A DNA stretch of 64,000 bases from Dipetalonema caudispina (taxonomy: Eukaryota; Nematoda; Chromadorea; Rhabditida; Onchocercidae). The stretch lies in the NCBI GenBank assembly GCA_013365325.1, contig JABVXV010000109.1, forward strand, positions 18,501 to 82,500, read 5' to 3'. Made by a program: the position numbers and the translations under genes. Positions 51,944 to 62,959 of this stretch are shown here, piece by piece. The notes beneath the pieces are model-generated. The model was not told the origin of the DNA and made no database searches. It saw nothing but the letters and a program-made list of their open reading frames with translations. Each line of letters starts with the position of its first letter. Position 1 is the stretch's first letter.

Positions 51944-53539
51944 TCACCACATGAATCTCTGTTTAACACCTGGCTCATGTAACCATTCGAATGGTCTATA
52001 TAGGAACATATACAAAACAACAGCATTTATAAGAAGCTCATAGATTAATTCCAGAATAATTACTGGGATTCGCCGTTCTGGATAACTAAGGCGCCAGAAA
52101 ATGTAAGGTACGATGAAATACCTAGGTTCGAGCAGATATGCTGGTACCAGTACTGCCGCTGTCCCCAAAATGTATAGCAAAGTAAGGGTTCTCGGAATAT
52201 GCTCCATCATTTGGCTAAATAATTGAAGTGATATAATATAAAAGATTATAGTAATATATTTACAGTATGCATGACGTAAAAACCACCGTTTCCAGATGTA
52301 AAAAGTGAAGTGACGGTTGTCAGCCAACAAATATGGGTGTTGCAATGTGAAAAAGTAAACGCAACAAGTGAAAATTAAACAGGAAATCAACAATTTAAGA
52401 GGTTTACGAATGATATACCTGGGACATTTATAAGTTTTGGTAGAGAATGCCAATAAAGGTGCTGAACTGAAACATAGAAAAACCAAAAAATAACAAATCT
52501 GCATGAAATGGGCCACTGGTCGATGGGCCAAACGATCACCGAGCACTATACTACTACCATTCAGTACAAAAAAGATGATGAAACCAACGGGTAATAGTAA
52601 TAATGACCAGAGGTGCAGCAAGCTTCTAATCAGAACTATTATCGATAAAGATTTTTTTAGCTTTTTAAATGAGATAAACAAATGAATTAGGCCATAAACA
52701 GCTGCCCAAATGATATTCGTTTGTCGAGTGCATATAGAAATTGCGAAAATAAAGGAGGACAGTAGACTCGGTTGAAGAGAAACAGCCCACAGCAGTGTTG
52801 TTACTGATAACAAATCAGTATAATACAAAAGTGAACAATGAAAAAGTACAGGAAGCAGTAGGGCAGTTAGAGAGCTTAGCATAAATTCCAGATACCGAGA
52901 ACTTAACTTGGATTCAGGCTTCTGGAAAAGTTGTCGGAACCGGATACAACCAACAAAAGCGAAGGGAATCAAGAGAGAATTCGTGTATCTTTCATAACCA
53001 CAAAAAAAAGGTAGCGAAAGAACATATAAAGCTGGTGGCGTCGTAATTTTCGGATTCCATCTGAAACCACTTTCATATTAGTTTACAAGATTAATTGAAT
53101 GAATTACGAGTGAAAAAGGGTCACTGGAACCTAATTCCAAAGGAAGGTTGAAAGTACATAGTTATACAAAGTCATCCCATTCAATTTATTAATTATAATT
53201 TCTAAACTGTACTAAGAAAGTCAACTAAAATTCTTTAATAATCTTTTCTATAATAACACTTTACCGTCATTTATATAATCTATCTGTAAAAATTATGCAT
53301 TCTCATATGGTGCCTTCTTAGATATCCTATAACGTTGAAATAGAACAGCACTATTGTATTGGTAGAATAACTAATAATCAAATAAGAATCATAAACTAAC
53401 GTGAGATTTAATACACAAAAACGTCGTGCTTGATCTATATGGAAAATTTCATCCATATATGGTTCCGGAACAATCTTGTACATATGGTTTACAATGAACG
53501 AATGTAATATACCAAGAAAACTGCCAATAAACCAGTCCA
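51944..53539 (-). CDS. ALG10: ALG10 dolichyl-phosphoglucose alpha-1,2-glucosyltransferase
   Basis: Two minus-strand exons are clear, 53539-53401 and 53060-51944, joined in frame (NLT-WNPKITTPPALY), giving about 418 residues. Matches to eukaryotic ALG10/DIE2 run along the whole length: EPYMDEIFHIDQARRFC, WNPKITTPPALY, YYTD, RQTNIIWA, NGSSIVLGDRLAH, HPYLLADNRHFTFYIWKR, LEPRYFIVPYIFWRL and the terminal QRFMW. About ten or more hydrophobic segments indicate a polytopic ER membrane protein. It adds the third and last glucose to the lipid-linked N-glycan precursor. The first exon starts with TG after a TTTAAG acceptor, in the frame TG-GAC-TGG; a preceding A would make ATG, so the start codon may be assembled by splicing or lie in a short upstream exon that I could not fix. 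The asparagine-linked DNRH motif and C terminus are intact. It lies tail to tail with the chondroitin synthase. Confidence 0.93.
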
Positions 53540-54194
53540 CTTAAATAACAAAAAATTAAAAGTTTTTCAAACTGTAAATCTGCTTAATTACTACATAATT
53601 TTGGAGAAATAAAAACACTTCCTTTCTTTGTGCTAGTAAAGTAAAAGATCTATTTTTATATTGTTCAACAAAACTATTCATGAGCCACAAAAAGAAATAT
53701 CCTTTATTGTGTTATGCTTGAAAGCTCGATGTTTATGTACTACATATAATAAAATCTGAAATTAATTGATTAGATTTAACTAAAACGACTCAATCCAATC
53801 AGTTCTGAAAATCAAATCTATAAGAAATGAAAATATACTTTCAACTTGTTCATACACCTTTCCTAAACTTCGCAAAACAGACAGCAAACACTTAGTGTAG
53901 TATTTAGTATGTAGATCCGGAAGGAAATATTTTCATACTATTTTTAACTCTTTTGAGGTAAATAAGAAATTTACCAAATTATAACTTTCTTTTTCAAAAA
54001 TAATGAAAATGCCATACCTATTCTATTCTTCATTCTTTATTGCGTGATCATACGAATTAACTGCTTTCCTGTATCCAAATAATTATCGTTTTCTTTTTTA
54101 GTCTTGTTTTCGGAGCAATCAGTTCCTTTTTCTGTCTGTTCGTTGCAACATGGATATCGCTTTATCATCTGCTGTAAATGCGAAAGTATTGTCT
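53540..54194. other. gap upstream of ALG10, probably holding its 5' end
   Basis: About 655 bases with no clear exon. An ATG frame on the minus strand from about 53682 runs towards the ALG10 acceptor. It could join through a very short intron, ending in A so that ATG forms at the junction, but its sequence is not convincing. Confidence 0.35.
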
Positions 54195-54482
54195 TTATAA
54201 TGCTAACATAATTGTTGGACAGAAATCATGAAATGATAAACTAAATAATTGTAGTAAGGAAGTTGAATGACATTGCTTCCGGAATTCTGGAAGTGGAAAT
54301 CCCCATAAGAATATAACCAACATCCAACCAACACTACCTAATGTTGAAATTACTATGCCAACTGTTAACGAATGAGTCACAGGATGATAGATTTGGTGTA
54401 TTTTATGGTTTAGTTTTCTCACCGAGTATTTGAGGATGACTGGGAGGCGGGGGATTCGGGGTGGTAAGTTTGGTGTTGCCAT
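54195..54482 (-). CDS. small single-helix membrane protein, unrecognised
   Basis: One open frame of 95 codons starts with ATG in a good context (AAAAATGG). The first 18 residues are Pro-rich and basic (MATPNLPPRIPRLP). A basic, His-rich stretch follows (VRKLNHKIHQIYHP), then a clear membrane segment at about residues 41-61 (GIVISTLGSVGWMLVIFLWG), and then a short tail with PLPEFRKQC. Base composition of the N-terminal half (CCCCGCCTCCC-type codons) is far from the AT-rich background, which argues for coding. The last 20 or so residues are less convincing and may be intron or alternative sequence. It could be a small mitochondrial or ER membrane protein. I do not recognise the family. Confidence 0.5.
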   Translation of the reverse strand: MATPNLPPRIPRLPVILKYSVRKLNHKIHQIYHPVTHSLTVGIVISTLGSVGWMLVIFLWGFPLPEFRKQCHSTSLLQLFSLSFHDFCPTIMLAL

Positions 54483-54590
54483 TTTTTCGGTCTTGAGGGA
54501 AAATTAATCGAAAACTACTGGCATAATTGTTTGTTATTGTTAGTGATTTGTTTTATTTCTGTCAAATATCATCATTGATGATAAAATGCT

Positions 54591-54790
54591 GATAAAATAT
54601 CTCACTCCTATAGTGATCACAATATACATTAGTGAAATATCTCACTCTTATAGTGACCATAACATAGATAAGTGAACTGTCTTACTTCTGTACTGACCAC
54701 AATATAGATAAGTGAACTCTCTTACTTCTGTAGTGACCATGATATGGATAAGTGAAACATCTCACTCTTATAGTGACCTTGACATTGATT
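54591..54790. repeat. minisatellite, five tandem 40-bp units
   Basis: Units start at 54591, 54631, 54671, 54711 and 54751, all exactly 40 bp. Most open with AGTGAA and carry TAGTGACC or a close variant at position 21-28. Units 2 and 5 share the TCTCACTCTTATAGTGACC form, and units 3 and 4 the TCTTACTTCTGTA form. TCACT...AGTGA inside a unit is a short inverted pair. Confidence 0.85.
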
Positions 54791-55505
54791 TGTGTATTGC
54801 AAGATGAAAAGTTTTGTGTAATGAAGTTTCTATGTTGCGAAATGCAAAAAATGATTTGAAATTTAAAAAAAAAAACCGTTTAATTATAACTCATTAAATT
54901 ACTGACGCACTGAATATTGTATCTTTGTTTGGGATTATGGTTAGAATAAAAATACGTTACAGGATATCAGTTGAATAGAACTGAATCTTTATTAAAGAGA
55001 AAAAAAAAGTCGAAAAATTTTTAAAAAATTTAATGAAATCAAGAAGTCTTTTACAATAAATACTAGTGAAAATAAAAAATACAAAACTTTAATATATGAT
55101 TACGTTGAATTTATAAGTATATAGAGAAACTGAATATAGGAAAGACGGAAATAAAATACCAACGGTACTACCGTCAAAATACTTTAAATTTGTCGAAATT
55201 GAATTTAAGCCACTTTTCTTCTCGATGACTTTGTTACCGTAGAAGGAAGTAGTTTTTGCATCGAGAACGAAAGAAATAAGGGAGAGAAAATAATGGTGGG
55301 AATTTAAATTATATCTGAAGGACTATCTTTACTTTTTTTTTCTACAAACACTGCAACTTCCTCAATCATCACTTTTAAGCTATTAGTGGAAATAACTGTA
55401 TAATAAAATGAAGTAGATTGATAAGTAGAACAAGTTGATAAGTTTGTTTTGAGGTAATCAAAAGTTTGATATGAACGGTTATAAAAAAATACTTGGATAA
55501 ACATA

Positions 55506-55667
55506 ATGTTTATGAGGATGCTTCGATTCTTAGCATTACTTGCTTCATTGTATCTTAGTTTAGTTCAACAAGATAAAGTTATGCTGGATTGGGAACTATT
55601 TCGTCTATTTCAAGCTGAAAATATTTCCTTCATCTGTGTTCAGTTAGCTATCAGTTTCAATGTGTGA
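55506..55667 (+). CDS. possible small secreted peptide or chance frame
   Basis: An ATG frame of 53 codons begins MFMRMLRFLALLASLYLSLV, a good signal-peptide shape, followed by QQDKVMLDWELFRLFQAEN and a stop. A GTGAGT donor overlaps the end at 55664, so it could also be a first exon. Spliced to the next exon at 55773 it would enter the wrong frame for GCSH, so it is not the GCSH leader. No family is recognised. Confidence 0.25.
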   Translation: MFMRMLRFLALLASLYLSLVQQDKVMLDWELFRLFQAENISFICVQLAISFNV

Positions 55668-55774
55668 GTTAAAAAAATAATTTCTATGATTCACTATTAT
55701 ATTAATCGTTCATTGCACTTCAAATCAAAAGATAACTGAGTTGAAAATTCTGTTGCTTCAAATATTTGACAGAT

Positions 55775-57263
55775 ATGGTAACGTATTGTACACGAGCAGT
55801 TCAAAGGTTTTTGCCATTTGTTGTCACATCAGAATCATTATTCACTCCGATCTATCGCACTATTTCTATGTCACAGTGCTTATTTGCTGGTATGTTACGG
55901 TCATTTCTAAAATTTCATCAGTTGGCTATTTAGAATTCATTAGCGATTTAAAACCGTTGATCAGTTGTAACTTCTCCAAAAATATAGTTTGATTCATTCA
56001 CTGATAAGATTATTAGGTTAGTGAAAGCATGCATTCTCTTAGTAGCCAAACGCGTAAAATATATCGGTTATATTTGTCGAAAACTTCAGGGATATAATTT
56101 ATTGTATTTTCATTTTTGACCGTTCATCTTTGATGAAGTGTTCAGGCAAGATTGGATTGCGGATTGCACTCAGTATTAGTAATTTAAGCAATTTTTAATC
56201 ATTTTAAATGTACAGTGTGAAATGGGGTTGTAGATAAGTAAATTGTTTTGGAAGGAATATTTGCAGATCGGTATTATACAAAGAAGCATGAATGGGTCAT
56301 CATCGAAGGTAATACAGCAGTTGTTGGAATCAGTGATTTTGCGCAGGTTTAGTACTTCTGATGGCTGGATTTGGCAAATTGGTTAGAGAATCCTTATGAA
56401 GCAGTGTTAGGTTGACTGCAGAATATTTTAGGATATTCACACTTCCTCTGCATCATACATTTAGTCATAAGACCTAACAATTGTGCTAGCAGGATTTTAA
56501 AAATTTGAGCTAGGTTTCATTTAGAACTAGATGCATATTATTGTTAAAGTGACGGAAAGATGTTTTCAGGCAGCACTTGGTGATATCGTTTATGCGGAAT
56601 TGCCTGAAGTTGGGAAAGAATTGAATGTAGGCGATTCAGTTGGAGCACTAGAAAGTGTAAAAGCAGCATCAGACATCTATTCGCCTATTTCTGGAACAGT
56701 TACGGAAAAGAACATCGAAGTTGAGAACACTCCGTCATTAATCAATAAGTCCGCCCTTGGTAAAGGTAAGTATGTTTCAATCTTCCAACAGTCGTTGAAG
56801 AAACATCTCCGATCATTCATTACTTAGGAATAGATGATAGAAAAATGGATGTACTTTATCATCTTTTATACAGAAGATTTTTGAGAGAATTAGTTCGCAA
56901 TCTAACAATATTACTGTAAGAAAGGTTTATTTTGCAAAGAACCATACAGTGATGCAAACATAGCTTAGAAAAAGTTTATTGAATGTGATTTGTTTTGTTG
57001 TTATGACCTTGATCCCTATTTCAAATTATCTTTGTTCGCTACTAATTTGCTGTTTGGAAATGGGAGTGAATCTGCATGACTCCTTAATAAAAAGTAAGCT
57101 TTTAGCACTGCATCAGTGTGTTAAAGTTTCAATAAATACTGATATAATTTTAGGTTGGTTGTACAAATTGAAAGTGAAAGATGCAAATGAATTGAAAGAA
57201 CTAATGAATGAGACAGCTTACGAAGCATTCAAGAAAATTGAAGAACGAGAAGCTGCTCATTAG
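55775..57263 (+). CDS. GCSH: glycine cleavage system H protein, mitochondrial
   Basis: Four exons, 55775-55889, 56267-56346, 56570-56765 and 57154-57263, join in frame to 166 residues (human GCSH: 173). The ATG at 55775 gives a leader rich in Arg, Ser and Thr with no acidic residue until Glu21 ([11 protein letters not shown]...YRTISMSQ), a mitochondrial targeting shape. The mature part starts [11 protein letters not shown]. The lipoyl domain has the attachment Lys96 in [15 protein letters not shown] and continues to GWLYKLKV and a charged C terminus. The lipoylated H protein carries the aminomethyl group from the P protein (glycine decarboxylase) to the T and L proteins. An ATTTGACAG acceptor ends two bases before the ATG, so the message may be trans-spliced almost on the start codon. 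All expected residues are present. Confidence 0.95.
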
Positions 57264-58559
57264 ATATCTCAGTGTTAGTCTTAGTTAACTCATCGGTCCA
57301 TTTTGTTAATGTATGGATCTTCAGGGTTTTATGAAACATCAGAATAATTTATCAAAAATGGAAGGACTATTTGTGAATATCTTTGGTAAATTAGATAATC
57401 GAGCTTGATTAAGGAATAATTAGATAATTAAGGATATCTTCCCCGAAAAGGATTATCTATAGTTTAATAATCAGTCAGACGTTCCCAGAACTTGCATTAT
57501 GCCTTTAAACTATTGAACAGATAAATCTCCACTGTTCAGTTTTCAGTAATGAATGCTGCATGATAGATGTTATTTCGCATTGTTTTTCTTTTACATTCAA
57601 CATTGATCATATTTCCCTGTTTTTCATTTTTGCAAGCAATAAATCGTTATAAGATCTTGAGTTTCTATAGCAGAACGGTCTTTTTTTTTTCCTTTTTTTA
57701 TCTTTTTAATTTCGCCAGTACTACTTCACATTATAAACATCGAGGAGTCGATTGCAAGTTAAGTGAGCGAATTCTCAGATAGTTTCAGTCCTATCCAGTG
57801 TGCTGTTACTTCCTAGTAAGTAAGATTAACAAATCTGTTTTATAAAGAGTCATGTCATTCGCTTTATCTAAAGGATTTGCTCAATCAGAAGTTAAAAAAC
57901 CGACTTGGCAAGAAGAAAAAGCTTAGTGATTTGAAACACTTCTTTAATTTTTATCGTCTAGAATTTTTTTATGTACTTTTTACGATCCAGCTATTTCTCT
58001 AAGTATTCAAAGTATTTCTTAAAATGTAAGTGACCAATGAGGACATATTACTCAAATATTTGGCCCACGATATTTCATGTTTTTTTCTGAAACAGTTTCG
58101 GATTACTGTTCTATATTTTCAGCTGTTAAGACGTACAAATGAATAATTTGACGTTTCGCCAAACAATCATCAAACTTTATTTTACTGCTAGAAATCCGGT
58201 AGATCACTTGATAAAATTTGACGAGCAGCAGAAAGAACCGGCTCAACTAAATTTTCTGATTCTAAATAGATTCTAAAACATAATTAAGATCCATGACTTA
58301 TTAGTGTCGTAGGACATGGTTTCAAATTTCTTGGATTTTGTGTGCAACACTGGAATTGTTTGAGCAGTTTTCTGGATTTGTAATCATCGGTATTACAAGA
58401 TTGTCCTATCTTTCTATCTTATTAACTTTCTTTAAAATTATTGCTTTTATAAAATGCAAATCATCAAACGCATCATGAAAAGCTTCAACAAGCAATTTAA
58501 TGATTGCAATAAAATATATGCAGAAAAAGGTAAAATTTGCTTCTCTAATGTTGAAGACT
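57264..58559. other. intergenic between convergent GCSH and protease genes
   Basis: About 1.3 kb of AT-rich DNA with the 3' flanks of both genes. No coding frame or repeat worth noting. Confidence 0.5.
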
Positions 58560-60673
58560 TCATTTCCGATAGACTTCGTTAAAACATTTCCGGTAATCGT
58601 TGAGCATATTGTTAATCTGTCCATGAACATTCAGAAATCGCAAAATTTGTGAAACACCTCTGCGAACGTCGTAGAATTTTGCACCAGTTATTACAGCGTG
58701 CTGTAAATTATTAATTTTGGAATTTATTTTAAAGGTAGATCGGATAGAGTTCTTACAAACGCAAGTAATTCCGTCAAAAAGATAAAACAATGAGACTTCT
58801 CCGGTAAGAATCGACTAAATGGCAAAGCTTCTCAAAGATACGAGTAAACAAAATGGCAAGACTTCTCCAAGATGCGGGTAGACAAAATACGAAAAATGCG
58901 GATAATTTACCTCTCCGTTAGATGTACGAAATCGACATAATTGCGGTATTTTTGAAGTTCTTGATGATATAACTGTTGTTGCTATACCGATTAGATATGG
59001 TGTACCATCACGATTGCATATTACTGGTCCTCCACTATCACCCTATATATCGTTTATTTCAATACAATTCAAATTTTCCAAAAAAAAAAAAAAAAAACTC
59101 TGTTTTGTGTATATTTTTTTCTACGAATTCACAGCATCCCACATTAAATTTATTGGGAATGTAAACAACAATAACAAAAAAGAAAAAAAAAGTCATATCA
59201 CTCAAATATTACCACTGGAAATTCGAAATGACCTACCGCACAAATTTTTTGAGTGCTAGTGAGATTGGTGATAAGAGTAGTTGAAGTAGTTAAGTTAAGT
59301 TGCATACTGCGCAAGCGAAAATCAATTTTGTTATGTTCTAAATTTATAAATAAAAATAAAGCAACAGAATGGGATAACAGGAGTAACATCTGAAAATGTA
59401 GCATTTAATATGAAATTCATAAAATACTACATCATACGTAAGTGTGGTAAAATTAAACTTTCATGTTTTCCATAGCCAAACATTGTACATTCTGTTGACT
59501 TGATATCGTTGTCAGTCCAGTGATAATATGTATTACCGATCATCGGTAATTTTACAATCCCGATACGCTCATGTTGTGGATGACTTCGTTCACATATTTT
59601 TATTGGTTTGTTAAGAAGTAGTAAAGCAACTTCCTCATTTGACTGTAATAAATTAGCTTTCTATTCGTCAAGTTCTGATATCTCCAACTTTCTGACTTTT
59701 TCAACTTTTCTTGCGGATGCTATTCATCATTCAAATATTTACATGCTTCTCTTATAATTGAGTTTCTCATAATTTACTAGCAAAGTTGTATTTTCGATAA
59801 AAAGAGAAAATTTAATAAATACTTGTTTGATATAAAAAAAAGAAAAAATTGAGAAAATTTAATGCTTTCCCTAAAAAACGAACCTGTTGTCGGATTATGT
59901 GATACTTTTTAACAGTTCGAAAAAGTAACAATTTTTTTTTCTCCAAAAAATTGACCATTAATATAAAGCTATAAAAAAATTATTGCTTGTTAATATCTTT
60001 TATTTTATGGAAAAAGAAATGAAAATTAACTTTATTGGATTTTATTAATTGATTGAAAATGTGATTAATGATTGAGTTGTTACAATTCAGTAATCCATAA
60101 TTTAGGTAACTCAATAACTCAATGCGCAAATTAATTAATGAATAGATTATTTTCCAATAGCTAAAAAGGAAATCAAATTAGTGGATTAATAAGGTACCTA
60201 GATTTATCTCGAATACAGTGGGATGCAGTAATAACAACTTGTCGAGAGAGAAGAGATCCAGTGCAGTACTCATCTTTGTGTTTATAAGTAAAACCATGAT
60301 TTTGAACATGCTTTACTCCTCGCACTAAAGTTACTAATTGTTTTTTTTTTTTTAAATTTAATAAGAATATGTACTCGAATTAACAAATATGTCATCTTAT
60401 CATCCCTGTTAATAAAATTATTAACTTTTTATTCTTCGCTTTACATGTTATTTCTAAAAATTTTATTGAAATGATTTAAACATATAAAGTAGTAATTGAG
60501 TAAATAACAAAATGTATGAGTAATATAATAAGGAAAAAAGTGTAAAATTTACCAATATGAATGAGTGTTACTGATGGTGCCATTGTTCGATTAGTTATTC
60601 GGCCAAAGGTAATTGCTAAACTTAATGTAAAGCATGATAGGATATAAATGATAAATAAATAGTGAGAATGCAT
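58560..60673 (-). CDS. secreted trypsin-like (S1) serine protease homologue, one exon unresolved
   Basis: Minus-strand exons: 60673-60553, 60333-60198, 59642-59431, 59306-59237, 59042-58911 and 58700-58560. The first codes a signal peptide (MHSHYLFIIYILSCFTLSLA) and GRITNRTMAPSV, resembling the R-I-V-G-G activation site. The second has CTGSLLSRQVVITASHC (catalytic His). The third has NEEVALLLLNKP, where trypsins read NDIALL, so the catalytic Asp is replaced by Glu. The fifth has ICAGDSGGPVIC (catalytic Ser). The last codes a C-terminal helix region and the stop. The loop before GDSGGP that carries the specificity residue of trypsins is missing. Exons 2 and 3 do not join in phase (2 versus 0), so an exon of 1+3n bases must lie in 59660-60190. 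One open candidate follows the CTTTTTAG acceptor near 60162; another region (59665-59720) reads like protein but has a TAG. It may be a weak enzyme, a pseudoenzyme or a recent pseudogene. Confidence 0.72.
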
Positions 60674-62959
60674 TTAGTCTGTAAATTTGTTTTATACATA
60701 TTAGATGCTATATTATACTTAAAGATCATTCAATGCATCAAAAATATCGAAAATATGAAAAAGTCAATTAATATTATGAGAAAAAAAAAAAAAAAAAAGG
60801 TATCAATTATAGTAACATTAAGAAATCACTTTTAATTAATTTGGATATCTTTTTTTTTTTTCATCTTTGTTCTAATTATTTTATCTTATAAAATAAGAGG
60901 TTAATTAGCTTGTAACATTACGATATGATACTAATTCGTGCGAAATATAGGCTTGTGACTTGTATAACTTGCATGCATGCATGCATTCATTCTTTTGTAA
61001 TTTTATAGAACTATCTCAATTTAGAGTAATAATTAATGAATGGAGTACGATGGCAAATGTCTACAGAGATTTGAGATTAATTGGAACGATGAATTTGATA
61101 GTATGATACGGTTGATAGGGGATGAATGACGAAAATTGAAGAAGAGTGAACATTAGTTTACAACTATTCATTTAATCTCTTTTAACCATCTTCCTCTTTC
61201 CCATCATCTATTCAAATCTTTTGCTTCTAAAATTTGTATATTCATTATCTTGAGCTGACTGAGAAATATCTTTGATTGTAATTATTGTAGAAATCAAATT
61301 AAAATGATGATGATTCATCTTAGATTTTTTATTAAAAATATTTGAAAAAAAACGTTCTCAAAAAAAAGGAAAAAAAACTATTCAATGCTTTTCAAATAAA
61401 TTTTAATAGGATACAATTCCTTTATATTTGTTCTTATACGATCATTTCTTTCGTGAAATGCTAAACACTTCGAATTTTTCAAGCATTCCACAAAATTACA
61501 GTATTATCTTCTTCGTTTTTTGAAGTAAATTATTAGTTTAAATAGAAATTTGTTCAATAATAAATTGTTATGATTGCTGTATTAGTCCAAATAGTCAATG
61601 ATTGAATTCAATCTTTCTATTTCAAAATGGACAATCAATTAATCCCTAAATTTAAAACGCAACACAATACCTAATCTAGTAGATGAACTTAAATAAAACG
61701 GTGAAATCGCAAAAGTTTTAAATTGCAATGGTAATTGCTGAATTTTTATCTATTTTCATTTTCTTGCTGCAATCCAAACAATAAACATTCCATTTTCTTC
61801 TATTTTAAAATTTCATATTTATAATGTATTACATTGCAAAAAATTTCAAATATAAATTTTTTTCAAAGTGCTTGTAAAAAAAGGAAATGGAATTCTAAAA
61901 AAGAAATGAAATTTTTGAATTATGACGAAAATTTTGCAGGATGGTAGTCTTAGCTTTTGACATGATATCAAAATAATTTTTGACAATTAATGAGATGACA
62001 TATTATAGGAAGATATAATAGATGAAAAAAATATGGGGACATTTGATGATTCTTTGTCCTGAAAGGTGCTAAAGATAAACAAAGGTAGGTGGTATATGTG
62101 AGAGTTATCAGCATCATTATAAAAGTTATCAATCATGAAAGATGATAACAAGACTAAAGACATTGATTGCTTGAAACTTGTTGGTAGTGACTGGTGAAAT
62201 TCTTGTAGATATGAGTTTTGTTGCTTTTTTGTTTGCATTTATTTCATTTTTCCCCAATTATTTCTTTCCATTTCAATGTAATTATCTGACATTTGAAATT
62301 AAATTGTGACAAATTTCAGAGGGAACAATTGTCGTAAGTAATTTTCTCCACTACAGTATGCTAATGAAATTTAAAACTAGGCAAAGGATCAGATAAATTT
62401 TAATTATCAGATAATCAAAGTTAATTGATAACAATCATTTCTTGATATTTCTGATCACATATGATTCGATCATATATATATATAGCTTAGTGATAAGTAC
62501 CTTTACTTCTAATAAAAACGAATCAGTATCTGGATACTTACAATTAGCTAATAATTAGTTAATATTTGGTGACCGACAATTATTAAATAAATGAGCTAAT
62601 TAATCTTGTCTCGCTTATTTCACTGTTTTCTTTTTTTTTTTTTCCAAAATAGTTTACATCACACAAACATGCCAAAAAAATTTTCATTAATGATAAGTCA
62701 GAGATGGGTATACAAAATTTACGTTGGTTTGTATTATTTCCGCAGCTTTTCAATTATTTTCAAAACAAAGTGCACACTGATATATGAACAATTTGCTGAT
62801 AATGTGTGTAGTAATATTTCATTTTTGCATGTTTCCCATCGAATTTCCGAATTTCACAAAATAAATTCGAAAAAATCCTCGAAAGTTTTGGTTTTTTTTT
62901 TTGAAATTTGAAAACTTCTGCATCTCATGATAAACTATTCATTAATTTATACATTTATA
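60674..62959. other. intergenic, protease to homeobox gene
   Basis: About 2.3 kb of AT-rich DNA. Seen: GCATGCATGCATGCATTCAT repeats at about 60971-60991, a TA tract near 62473-62487 and T/A homopolymers. The frame at 62606-62911 (+) is low-complexity Phe/Ser/Lys coding and is not supported. Confidence 0.5.

Larger units (their letters stand above)
54483..55774. other. intergenic between divergent small gene and GCSH
   Basis: About 1.3 kb, holding the 40-bp minisatellite (54591-54790) and a 53-codon frame with a signal-like start (55506-55667). The rest is AT-rich without visible signals. Both flanking genes point outwards, so their promoters should lie here. Confidence 0.5.

Noticed and set aside
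60971..60991. GCAT repeats read as a regulatory array
   Set aside because: A simple tetranucleotide tract without supporting context.
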